20,165 nt of DNA from Candidatus Nanopelagicales bacterium (GTDB lineage Bacteria; Actinomycetota; Actinomycetes; S36-B12; UBA5976), in the NCBI GenBank assembly GCA_023257525.1, contig JALRCB010000009.1, positions 1 to 20,165 on the forward strand, read 5' to 3'. Below the pieces are notes generated by a model that saw only the letters and a list, made by a program, of their open reading frames with translations, did no database searches and was not told the DNA's origin. Position 1 is the stretch's first letter; the number at the start of each line of letters is the position of its first letter. Of this stretch, positions 7,701 to 13,274 are shown in pieces. The translations under genes and the position numbers were made by a program.

Positions 7701-8371
7701 AAAAGTGGGCACAAAAGAGCAGCGTTGTCCTTTTACTTCCACATGGTTATGAGGGTCAGGGACCGGATCACTCCTCTGCCCGCGTTGAACGATTCTTACA
7801 ACAGTGCGCGCAAGACAACATAACTGTGGCTATGCCTACTACCCCAGCAAGCTTCTTCCATTTGCTGCGCTGGCAGGTTAAGTCTTCGTTGACACGACCA
7901 CTTGTGGTTTTCACGCCCAAGTCATTACTTCGTGCGAAGTACGCAACTTCAAAAGTTAGTGACTTCACCGAAGGAACCTTTAAGGCAATCATTGGGGACA
8001 CAACTGTGAATCCAGATGATGTGACTTCGGTTTTGCTTTGTAGCGGAAAGGTCTACTACGACCTAGCTGCAGAGCGCGAAAAGCAAGGTCGCAAAGATGT
8101 AGCAATTGTCAGACTTGAACGTCTGTATCCATTGCCAGCAATTACTTTGCCGCCAGAACTTGCTCGTTACAAGAACTTGGCTAACGTTCGTTGGGTTCAA
8201 GAAGAACCTGCCAACCAAGGTGCTTGGAGCTTTATGGCCATGAACTTGCCGGCCTTAATCAACCGCGCGATTACTGGTATATCTCGACCGGCTTCAAGCT
8301 CTCCTGCCGTTGGCTCACACCATCGCAGTGAGTTGGAGCAGCAAGCACTTGTTGCCCAGGCATTTAGCTAA
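4706..8371 (+). CDS. kgd: Multifunctional 2-oxoglutarate dehydrogenase E1 / E2 acyltransferase-domain enzyme
   Basis: The 1221-residue protein has the actinobacterial Kgd/OdhA layout. The N-terminal segment FGANDWLVDELYQQFLED-type is followed by an Ala/Pro-rich linker (about 45-95), then an E2 succinyltransferase catalytic domain (about 100-340) ending in YDHRVIQGA with catalytic His314. The thiamine-diphosphate E1 domain follows, with CIGMPHRGRLN near 540 and the cofactor motif Gly644-Asp645 to Asn677-Asn678. There is no lipoyl domain, as in relatives that use lipoyl E2 of pyruvate dehydrogenase. The enzyme converts 2-oxoglutarate to succinyl-CoA in the TCA cycle. The frame runs back to 4583, but GTG 4706 lies 10 nt after AAGGAAGG (4688-4695) and matches the family's usual N-terminus. 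The downstream DUF6104-like gene follows after 24 bases. Confidence 0.95.
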   Translation: MSGPTNSPFGANDWLVDELYQQFLEDKQSVDPAWWDFFADYSPSEYSPHATATKSAATAKPAPAAQPVVTPSVAAPASAAPTASPTEPSAKPAPASLADDVIEKLKGTSARVVTNMEASLEIPTATSVRAVPAKLMVDNRIVINNHLARGRGGKVSFTHIIGFAIVRALREMPDMNVSFTTIDGKPAIARHQQVGLGLAIDLAKEDGSRQLLVPCIKSADTMDFAAFWAGYEDVIRKARAGKLAVEDFQGTTASLTNPGTIGTVHSVPRLMPGQGVIIGVGAMDYPAEWQGASDDALARNAVSKIMTFTSTYDHRVIQGAQSGDFLRRVHQLLLGADGFYDDIFRALQIPYEPIRWAQDLATSHDADLDKTARVQEMIHAFRVRGHLLADIDPLEYHQRSHPDLDIANHGMTLWDLDREFATGGFGGRPFAMLRDILGTLRDAYCRTIGIEYMHLQDPEQRKWIQDRLERKQDKVDRDEQLRILRKLNEAEAFESFLQTKYVGQKRFSLEGGESAIPFVDQILIEAAKDELDEVCIGMPHRGRLNVLANIAGKGYGRIFNEFEGNYGEESVQGSGDVKYHLGTKSTYKAASGEEVKVYLAANPSHLEAVNPVLEGIVRAKQDIIAQTQEGSKDKYSVLPLLMHGDAAFAGQGVVAETLQMSQLQGYRVGGTIHLVINNQVGFTTSPRYSRTSVYSTDVARTIQAPVFHVNGDDPEAVVRVAQLAYDFRQAFHKDVVIDLVCYRRRGHNEADDPSLTQPLMYDIIDQKRSVRKLYTEALVGRGDITLEEAEAALKHYQDELEGVFQATKSETAEHFNASASEVISHGQQTLAPQTPTWEVPTAISREVIDRVVASQTNMPEGFTVHPRLAPQLARRAEMVSTDAIDWGMGEALALGSLLTEGTVIRLAGQDSRRGTFGHRHAVIVDKQTGWQYKPLKTCYEAGAKLDVYDSLLSEYAAMGFEYGYSVIRPEALTMWEAQFGDFANGAQTIIDEYITTGEQKWAQKSSVVLLLPHGYEGQGPDHSSARVERFLQQCAQDNITVAMPTTPASFFHLLRWQVKSSLTRPLVVFTPKSLLRAKYATSKVSDFTEGTFKAIIGDTTVNPDDVTSVLLCSGKVYYDLAAEREKQGRKDVAIVRLERLYPLPAITLPPELARYKNLANVRWVQEEPANQGAWSFMAMNLPALINRAITGISRPASSSPAVGSHHRSELEQQALVAQAFS

Positions 8372-8395
8372 TCGAATTTCTTGGAAGGGCCAAAC

Positions 8396-8578
8396 ATGTA
8401 CTTTACTGACCGAGGCATTGAAGAATTAGAGAAGCGTCGCGGCGAAGAAGAAGTTACCTTTGAATGGTTAGCTGAACGGATGCGAGAATTTGTAGATACA
8501 TTCCCTGACTTTGAAGTACCAACTGAGCGACTAGCAACTTGGCTGGCTCGACTTGATGATGATGAGGAAGATGTCTAA
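8396..8578 (+). CDS. Small conserved actinobacterial protein (DUF6104-like) behind kgd
   Basis: A 60-residue acidic protein beginning MYFTDRGIEELEKRRGEEEV and ending WLARLDDDEEDV. From memory it matches the short DUF6104-type proteins commonly found right after kgd in Actinobacteria; no biochemical function is known to me. It is charged, probably helical, with no membrane segment or cysteine. The ATG at 8396 has GGAAGG at 8383-8388, 7 nt away; the TTG at 8381 in the same frame overlaps this site and is rejected. Its TAA shares one base with the ATG of the next gene (TAATG at 8576-8580), so translation of the two is coupled. Steady linkage to kgd suggests a role with that enzyme, as inference. 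Confidence 0.82.
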   Translation: MYFTDRGIEELEKRRGEEEVTFEWLAERMREFVDTFPDFEVPTERLATWLARLDDDEEDV

Positions 8579-9540
8579 TGCGTGCTGTAGTTGCTGTTAG
8601 CGGAAATCAAGAAAATCCATTTGAAGGATTTTCAATTTGCGATCATCCAGATCCAGTTGTACCTGAAGGTTGGGTTCGAGTTGCTGTCAAAGCCGCCGCA
8701 ATCAATCACCATGATGTTTGGACTCTGCGCGGTGTAGCAACTGCGCCAGAAAATCTTCCAATTGTTTTGGGTTCTGATGCTGCCGGAACTTTGGATGATG
8801 GAACTGCTGTCATAGTTCATGCTGTTTTGGGCGATCCTTCCAAGGGCGATGAAACATTAGATCCAAAGCGTTCTCTGCTTAGTGAAGTACATGACGGTAC
8901 TCACGCAGAATTTGTAACAGTTCCGGCGTACAACGTGATTTCTAAGCCTGATTTCCTTACTTATGAAGAAGCAGCTTGCCTTCCAACTGCTTGGCTTACC
9001 GCCTACCGAATGCTTTTTACAAAATCGGGTTTGAAAAAGGGTGATACCGTACTGATTCAAGGAGCTGGCGGCGGCGTTGCAACTGCACTGATTCAACTTG
9101 CCAATGCTGCTGGCTTTGTAACTTGGGTTACTTCTCGTGATGAAGCCAAGCGAGAATATGCAAAATCAATCGGCGCAACCGAAGCATTTGAATCCGGAGC
9201 TCGACTGCCAGGCAAAGTTGATGCAGTAATGGAAAGTGTTGGCGAAGCGACTTGGTCACACTCCATGCGCAGTCTGCGCCCTGGTGGCAAGATTGTCATC
9301 TGCGGCGCAACTAGTGGTGCTAATCCCCCAGCAGATTTAAATCGCTTGTTCTTCCTACAGCTTGAAGTAGTTGGTTCAACTATGGGTACTCGTGGTGAAT
9401 TTGAAAGCCTTCTTAAGTTCCTAGGCGAAACCGGTGTGCGGCCACACATTCAACAAGTGTTCTCACTTGAGGATGCGAAACAGGGCTACGAACTTATGCA
9501 TCAAGGCGATATTCAAGGAAAGCTTGTAATCGTTCCCTAA
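8578..9540 (+). CDS. MDR-superfamily zinc-type alcohol dehydrogenase / quinone oxidoreductase
   Basis: The 320-residue protein has the GroES-like N-terminal domain (VKAAAINHHDVWTLRG, 38-52; LGSDAAGTL, 64-72) and a Rossmann domain with GAGGGV (162-167). The ligand cysteine normally found before the HxD region is replaced (NHHD), and the four-cysteine structural zinc lobe is absent. It therefore resembles zinc-independent quinone oxidoreductase-type MDR enzymes using NADPH, although YhdH/ADH-like activity cannot be excluded. It overlaps the DUF6104-like gene by one base and is thus the third gene of the kgd operon. No terminator was found after it before heliorhodopsin. Confidence 0.83.
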   Translation: MRAVVAVSGNQENPFEGFSICDHPDPVVPEGWVRVAVKAAAINHHDVWTLRGVATAPENLPIVLGSDAAGTLDDGTAVIVHAVLGDPSKGDETLDPKRSLLSEVHDGTHAEFVTVPAYNVISKPDFLTYEEAACLPTAWLTAYRMLFTKSGLKKGDTVLIQGAGGGVATALIQLANAAGFVTWVTSRDEAKREYAKSIGATEAFESGARLPGKVDAVMESVGEATWSHSMRSLRPGGKIVICGATSGANPPADLNRLFFLQLEVVGSTMGTRGEFESLLKFLGETGVRPHIQQVFSLEDAKQGYELMHQGDIQGKLVIVP

Positions 9541-9557
9541 TTTGTTGTTTTTCTTCG

Positions 9558-9575
9558 GATTTAACTTCGTAAATC
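9558..9575. repeat. Small inverted repeat upstream of heliorhodopsin
   Basis: GATTTA and TAAATC are perfect 6-bp arms around a 6-nt loop in the 71-bp gap ahead of heliorhodopsin. It could be a weak operator or hairpin; no T tract follows. This gap lacks the TANNNT-N6-8-start pattern seen at many other genes here. Confidence 0.35.
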
Positions 9576-9611
9576 TATTGAATCGACACGTCACTATGGC
9601 ACGCTTGAGTT

Positions 9612-10373
9612 ATGAGCAAATTAACGATTCCAAGCCTGCGTAGATTCAACCTAATTGCCGGCGTTGTGCACTTGCTGCAGATGGCTGCAGTACTAGCCCT
9701 GTCGACAGACTTCAGTCTTCCTGTTACTGCGACTTACATGGCTGGTCCGCCTGGATCCATCTATTCCGACCCAGTAGTTGTATTTGAAACACCGCTAGCA
9801 CTGATGGTGGCACTATTCCTTGGACTATCTGCATTGGCTCATTTCATCGTGGCAAGCCCACAATTCTTTGGCCGATATGGCAAAGGCTTGGAGGATAAGC
9901 ACAACTACTTCCGTTGGGTTGAATACTCCATTAGTTCATCAGTAATGATCGTGTTGATCGCGCAGATTACTGGCATTGCTGACATCACAGCATTGGTCGC
10001 AATCTTTGGCGTAAATGCATCCATGATTCTTTTTGGTTGGTTACAAGAAAAATACGAACAGCCTGGAAACGGTGGCTGGGTTCCATTTATCTTTGGCTGC
10101 ATCACAGGCATGGTGCCATGGTTAGCAGTTGCGATTTACGTAATTTCGCCGGGTAACCCATCAGATGCAAGCGCACCAGCATTTGTGTACGGAATTATCG
10201 TGACTATCTTCGTGCTGTTTAATTCATTTGCCTGGGTGCAATACAAGCAGTACAAAGCCAAAGGTAAGTGGAGTAACTACTTACATGGTGAACGCATTTA
10301 CATTGTGTTGAGCTTGGTTGCGAAGTCACTTTTGGCTTGGCAGATCTTCGCAAACACACTTATCCCTGTTTGA
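9612..10373 (+). CDS. Heliorhodopsin (retinal-binding photoreceptor)
   Basis: The 253-residue protein has seven hydrophobic helices and is strongly similar, from memory, to actinobacterial heliorhodopsin 48C12: shared stretches include FRWVEYSxSSSVMIVLIAQI, FGVNASMILFGWLQEKY and the seventh helix SLVAKSxLAWQIF. The retinal Schiff-base lysine is Lys238 and the counterion Glu104 (equivalent to Lys241 and Glu107 of 48C12). His20 and His77 match the two histidines inside its cytoplasmic half. Heliorhodopsins sit in the membrane with the N-terminus inside, opposite to type-1 rhodopsins. They do not appear to pump ions and have a slow photocycle; their output is unsettled. No retinal biosynthesis gene lies in the window. 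It converges on sodX, overlapping it by 14 bp (10360-10373). No clear ribosome-binding site is seen before the ATG. Confidence 0.96.
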   Translation: MSKLTIPSLRRFNLIAGVVHLLQMAAVLALSTDFSLPVTATYMAGPPGSIYSDPVVVFETPLALMVALFLGLSALAHFIVASPQFFGRYGKGLEDKHNYFRWVEYSISSSVMIVLIAQITGIADITALVAIFGVNASMILFGWLQEKYEQPGNGGWVPFIFGCITGMVPWLAVAIYVISPGNPSDASAPAFVYGIIVTIFVLFNSFAWVQYKQYKAKGKWSNYLHGERIYIVLSLVAKSLLAWQIFANTLIPV

Positions 10374-10662
10374 TTCGACCTGGCTTAGGCCAGAGTCGAT
10401 AAGTAACGGTGCCCAAAACATCGTCAAATGGAATCAATCCATAAGACCTTGAATCAGTACTGACTAAATCATTGTCACCTTGCGCGAAAATGCCGTCAGC
10501 TTCGATTCGAATAATTCGTTTGATGTCGAATTGATTATTGCGTTTGAAAATCACAAGGTCACCAAGAACCATCGGGCCATCGTGACGAATCAATAACCGC
10601 TCACCCGGTGCCAAAGTAGGAATCATGCTTAAGCCTGAAACAACTGCCATTCCGTAACGCAT
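10360..10662 (-). CDS. sodX: Nickel superoxide dismutase maturation protease (S24/S26 signal-peptidase-like)
   Basis: The 100-residue protein is a compact S26-type serine/lysine protease: SGLSMIPTL (9-17) with nucleophile Ser12, FDIKRII with general base Lys48, and the QGDN...STDSRSYG block (61-75) typical of the family's last boxes. The divergent neighbour sodN encodes a Ni-SOD precursor needing removal of a short N-terminal extension so that His1 can bind nickel, which identifies this as SodX. There is no strong membrane segment, as usual for SodX. The ATG at 10662 is the first in frame; ATG 10650 (residue 5) is an alternative start. Its 3' end overlaps the convergent heliorhodopsin gene by 14 bp. 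Confidence 0.92.
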   Translation of the reverse strand: MRYGMAVVSGLSMIPTLAPGERLLIRHDGPMVLGDLVIFKRNNQFDIKRIIRIEADGIFAQGDNDLVSTDSRSYGLIPFDDVLGTVTYRLWPKPGRIKQG

Positions 10663-10671
10663 ATTCCTATT

Positions 10672-10699
10672 GTTCCAGCCCTATTCTGCGGGCCGGAAC
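10672..10699. promoter_or_regulatory. Inverted repeat between sodX and sodN, candidate operator
   Basis: GTTCCAGCCC (10672-10681) and GGGCCGGAAC (10690-10699) are reverse complements at 9 of 10 positions, around an 8-nt spacer. It lies just behind the sodX start and ahead of a TAATCT -10-like hexamer (10709-10714) for sodN, suiting control of both genes. It does not resemble the Nur box (TTGCAA half-sites) as I know it. Confidence 0.45.
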
Positions 10700-10752
10700 C
10701 GGTGGAGGTAATCTTGTGGCAAGCGGGTATCCGCAATATCTTCGGAGGAATT

Positions 10753-11145
10753 ATGAAGTTTTTCGCATCAACAATTGCAGTGAACGCTCACTGCGACCTA
10801 CCTTGTGGCATCTACGATCCAGCTCAGGCTCGGATTGAAGCCCTTTCTGTAAAAGCCTGCATGGAGAAGTACCACGCATCCGATGATGCAGACTTCAAAG
10901 CCCGCGCAGTTGCAATCAAGGAAGAGCGCTCACACCAAGTTAAGGAACACCTATGGGTTCTTTGGACTGACTACTTCAAGGCTCCACACTTCGAAAAGTA
11001 CCCAAACCTAAATGGACTTTTCAATGAAGCAACAAAACTTGCTGGCGCCGGTGGCACCAAGGGCACAAACGATGTTGCAGTTGCAGACCAGTTGATCGCC
11101 AAGATCGACGAAATTGCAGCAATCTTCGCCGACTCAAAGAAGTAA
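10753..11145 (+). CDS. sodN: Nickel-containing superoxide dismutase precursor
   Basis: The 130-residue precursor starts MKFFASTIAVNA, a 12-residue leader, followed by the nickel hook HCDLPCGIYDPAQ. After cleavage His1, Cys2 and Cys6 of the mature protein (residues 13, 14, 18) bind nickel, and Asp3 and Tyr9 (15, 21) are the conserved second-shell residues. The remainder forms the four-helix bundle of the hexameric enzyme. It dismutates superoxide in the cytoplasm. The frame opens earlier, at 10702, but the ATG at 10753 has GGAGG at 10744-10748 and gives the usual short leader. sodX diverges from it and a GNAT gene follows after 10 bases with no terminator. Confidence 0.97.
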   Translation: MKFFASTIAVNAHCDLPCGIYDPAQARIEALSVKACMEKYHASDDADFKARAVAIKEERSHQVKEHLWVLWTDYFKAPHFEKYPNLNGLFNEATKLAGAGGTKGTNDVAVADQLIAKIDEIAAIFADSKK

Positions 11146-11155
11146 AACCTAACTT

Positions 11156-11713
11156 ATGATTTCGGTGCGTGAAGCCACACCAGAAGACGTGGCTCAAATG
11201 CACCAAATGATTAACGAGTTAGCAGAGTACGAAAAAGCTCCAGAAGAAGTAATCGCGACCGAACGTGACCTGATGAAGGCATTGTTCGGTCGCGATTTTT
11301 CTTCCCCTGAGTTCGACCAGCACGACAGCATTTCTACTTCAGGTTCGGCAAATACCCCTCATGGGCAACCCGCAGTTTATGCATTTGTAATTGAAGATCC
11401 GAATGATTCAGAGCAACTTGCTGGAATGGCAATCTGGTTTTTGAATTACAGCACTTGGGATGGCACACATGGCGTCTATCTTGAGGACTTATATGTGCGA
11501 CCACAATTCCGTGGTCAAGGAATGGGTAAGGCGCTAATGAAGCGACTAGCTCAAGTGTGTATCGATAACGATTACTCACGATTCCAGTGGTGGGTATTGG
11601 ATTGGAATCAACCAGCCATCGAGGTTTACCGCGCTATGGGCGCAAAGGCTATGGACGAGTGGACGGTTTATCGAGTCTCTGGCCAGGAACTTAAAGATCT
11701 CGCCAGCGAATAG
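11156..11713 (+). CDS. GNAT-family N-acetyltransferase (SSAT/thialysine-acetyltransferase-like)
   Basis: The 185-residue protein fits the spermidine/spermine-acetyltransferase-like branch of GNAT enzymes. It has the N-terminal IRxAT(x)xD...LAEYEK...EVxATE pattern (4-36), YLEDLYVRPQFRGQGMGKALM (108-128) with the acetyl-CoA loop RGQGMG at 119-124, and a closing WVLDWNQPAIEVYRAMGA...MDEWTVYR. The likely substrate is a small diamine or lysine-like amine, not proven. An insertion rich in Ser/Gly/His at about 55-72 lengthens the usual about 155-165 residues. It lies 10 bases after sodN, so probably is co-transcribed. No good ribosome-binding site is visible. Confidence 0.87.
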   Translation: MISVREATPEDVAQMHQMINELAEYEKAPEEVIATERDLMKALFGRDFSSPEFDQHDSISTSGSANTPHGQPAVYAFVIEDPNDSEQLAGMAIWFLNYSTWDGTHGVYLEDLYVRPQFRGQGMGKALMKRLAQVCIDNDYSRFQWWVLDWNQPAIEVYRAMGAKAMDEWTVYRVSGQELKDLASE

Positions 11714-11728
11714 TTAGGCGATCACCCG

Positions 11729-11758
11729 TTACGACTGTGAAATAGGTTAACGTCGTAA
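11729..11758. promoter_or_regulatory. Inverted repeat over the anti-sigma gene promoter
   Basis: TTACGAC (11729-11735) and GTCGTAA (11752-11758) are exact reverse complements 16 nt apart. The right arm overlaps the -10 box and start point of the anti-sigma/sigma operon, so a dimeric regulator bound here could block it. No GTTT/GGGTA SigF-type promoter is recognised in this gap. Confidence 0.35.
11748..11753 (+). promoter_or_regulatory. -10 box of a probable leaderless promoter (anti-sigma gene)
   Basis: TAACGT ends 6 nt before the GTG start at 11760, and no Shine-Dalgarno sequence is present. Confidence 0.45.
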
Positions 11759-11759
11759 T

Positions 11760-12131
11760 GTGAACACAATTGATTTAGCCGTTCCGGCTACCCCAGAGTA
11801 TGTCGGATTGATTCGAAGCGCTGCAGCACATATCGCAGCGCATGCCGACTTAACCATTGATGCCATTGATGATTTGCGATTGGCCGTTGATGAGGCATTC
11901 GCAGTTCTGATTGCGCACAGACCGGACTCCGGTGTTGTAACCATTAAGTTCAAGATTCACTCCGAGCGATTAGATATTGAACTTACTGGCCCAGCCGGAA
12001 GTCCCCCGCCAGATAAAACTTCGTTTGCTTGGACAGTTCTAAGTGCCTTGGTGCACGAGGTTTCCGCAGCCACTTCACCGGCAGGTCTAGTGACTCTGTT
12101 GCTAACTGCCAAAGTGGTGGCTAGTGCCTAA
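11760..12131 (+). CDS. Anti-sigma factor, UsfX/RsbW type
   Basis: The 123-residue protein is a GHKL (HATPase_c_2) anti-sigma factor. IDDLRLAVDEAFAVL (36-50) is the N-box helix and resembles the LRLAVDE helix of mycobacterial UsfX; the TSFAWTVLSALVHEV and VTLLLTAK segments also match UsfX. Glu45 is present, but the Mg-binding Asn expected four residues later is Val49, and the glycine boxes are degenerate, so ATP-dependent kinase activity may be lost or weak. It binds and inactivates the sigma factor encoded next. The stop overlaps the sigma factor start by 8 bases (12124-12131), giving coupled synthesis. No anti-anti-sigma factor or phosphatase gene is nearby. Confidence 0.85.
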   Translation: MNTIDLAVPATPEYVGLIRSAAAHIAAHADLTIDAIDDLRLAVDEAFAVLIAHRPDSGVVTIKFKIHSERLDIELTGPAGSPPPDKTSFAWTVLSALVHEVSAATSPAGLVTLLLTAKVVASA

Positions 12132-12879
12132 AAACGACTTACGATCAGCTGATCGTGAGATGTTCGAGCAACTTGCAGCTCTAGAAGCAGGTACCAGTGA
12201 ACACGAGGCGCTTCGTGCTGCGCTGATTGAACGCCATTTACCTTTGGTTACCTTCATGGCGCGAAAATTTGCTGATCGCGGCGAGCCTCTTGATGATCTG
12301 ATTCAAGTCGGCACTATCGGCTTAATCAAGGCAATCGACAGATTTGAAATTTCTAAAGGATTTGAATTCTCAACTTTTGCAACCCCAACCATAGTTGGTG
12401 AAATAAAGCGTCACTTCCGAGATAAGACCTGGGCAGTTAGAGTGCCTCGAAGACTTCAAGAATTGGGCGCATCGGTAACTAGGGCAACCACTGAGTTGAC
12501 CCAGAAATTAGATCGGTCACCGACCCCAAAGGAAATCGCTAAACATCTAGGGATAACTGTTGATGATGTTGCTGAAGCATTGGAATCGAATGCGGCTTAT
12601 TCGACGGTCAGCTTGGATGTAACCTCAGAAACTTCTACAAGTATTGGCGAAACCTTCGGTGCATTAGATGAAGCACTCGAGGGCGTTGAATACCGCGAAT
12701 CTCTAAAACCGTTACTCTCACAACTGGACGACCGTGAGAAAAGAATTTTGCAAATGCGGTTCTTTGACAACTTGAGTCAAAGCCAAATTGCAACTGAGCT
12801 TGGAATATCTCAAATGCACGTATCGAGAATCTTGAATAAAGTACTAACTCATCTTCGAGAAGGTTTAATCAGCGGGTAA
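12124..12879 (+). CDS. sigF: RNA polymerase sigma factor, SigF/SigB family (group 3)
   Basis: The 251-residue protein has region 2 (FMARKFADRGEPLDDLIQVGTIGL and RFEISKGFEFSTFATPTIVGEIKRHFRD, about 43-102), region 3 (VPRRLQELGASVTRA...SPTPKEIAKHLGI, about 106-147) and the region 4 helix-turn-helix (LDDREKRILQMRFFDNLSQSQIATELGISQMHVSRI, about 200-235). This is the alternative sigma family used for general stress, stationary phase or development in Actinobacteria. The GTG start at 12124 overlaps the anti-sigma gene by 8 bases. sigF is a family-level symbol; it could equally be called sigB. The regulon is unknown; the neighbouring Ni-SOD and heliorhodopsin genes make oxidative or light stress attractive but unproven. 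Confidence 0.9.
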   Translation: MPKNDLRSADREMFEQLAALEAGTSEHEALRAALIERHLPLVTFMARKFADRGEPLDDLIQVGTIGLIKAIDRFEISKGFEFSTFATPTIVGEIKRHFRDKTWAVRVPRRLQELGASVTRATTELTQKLDRSPTPKEIAKHLGITVDDVAEALESNAAYSTVSLDVTSETSTSIGETFGALDEALEGVEYRESLKPLLSQLDDREKRILQMRFFDNLSQSQIATELGISQMHVSRILNKVLTHLREGLISG

Positions 12880-13227
12880 TTACTGCTGTGGCGTTCTGAG
12901 TAATGCCACAAATCCCACTACGCCAAATGCAGTAACAATAACTCCGAGAACTTTATAGATCATTAAGGTGCCGCTAAACAATGTGTATCCGGCGATTCCA
13001 ATGAATAGCTGCAGCAGATAAAACGGAGTGCGAGCCCAGTTTTGTTGTTTTGAAATTCCACGAGTGCAGGCAGCTAGAGATGCAGCGAAAATTGTGTAAA
13101 TGATGAATTGCACTAGAGGTGATCCGACTGAGCTATGGTCCACGGTGCCCTTGATGACAATGGAAAGCCCATAAAGGAAAATGGCCACAGATTCAATTGC
13201 GCCAACGGCTAAAGTTAACTTCTTCAC
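12880..13227 (-). CDS. Small four-helix membrane protein of unknown function
   Basis: The 115-residue protein starts at GTG 13225-13227 and has four hydrophobic segments at about 5-26, 36-54, 67-85 and 89-109, with a charged loop (RGISKQQNWAR) in the middle that contains a conserved-looking Trp-Ala-Arg-Thr-Pro. Similar small integral membrane proteins occur widely in Actinobacteria, but I recognise no function. On the minus strand TATGGT lies 6 nt ahead of the start, suggesting a leaderless mRNA. Its stop abuts that of sigF (12879/12880) and the gene diverges from the lipid kinase. Confidence 0.75.
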   Translation of the reverse strand: MKKLTLAVGAIESVAIFLYGLSIVIKGTVDHSSVGSPLVQFIIYTIFAASLAACTRGISKQQNWARTPFYLLQLFIGIAGYTLFSGTLMIYKVLGVIVTAFGVVGFVALLRTPQQ

Positions 13228-13233
13228 ATAACA

Positions 13234-13239
13234 ACCATA
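13234..13239 (-). promoter_or_regulatory. -10 box of a probable leaderless promoter (membrane protein gene)
   Basis: Read on the minus strand, TATGGT ends 6 nt before the GTG start at 13227. Confidence 0.45.
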
Positions 13240-13262
13240 TCGGATTCCTTAAACTTCGCAGA

Positions 13263-13268
13263 TAGAGT
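13263..13268 (+). promoter_or_regulatory. -10 box of a probable leaderless promoter (lipid kinase gene)
   Basis: TAGAGT ends 6 nt before the ATG at 13275. The same hexamer serves the LysE-type gene. Confidence 0.5.
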
Positions 13269-13274
13269 TGAGGC

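Noticed and set aside
10702..10752. 17-residue extension of SodN upstream of ATG 10753
   Set aside because: It runs through the promoter region; the 12-residue leader from ATG 10753 with GGAGG is the normal Ni-SOD form.
11736..11751. Second CRP-like site (TGTGA-N6-TTAAC) before the anti-sigma gene
   Set aside because: Only one half-site matches the consensus; too weak to call.
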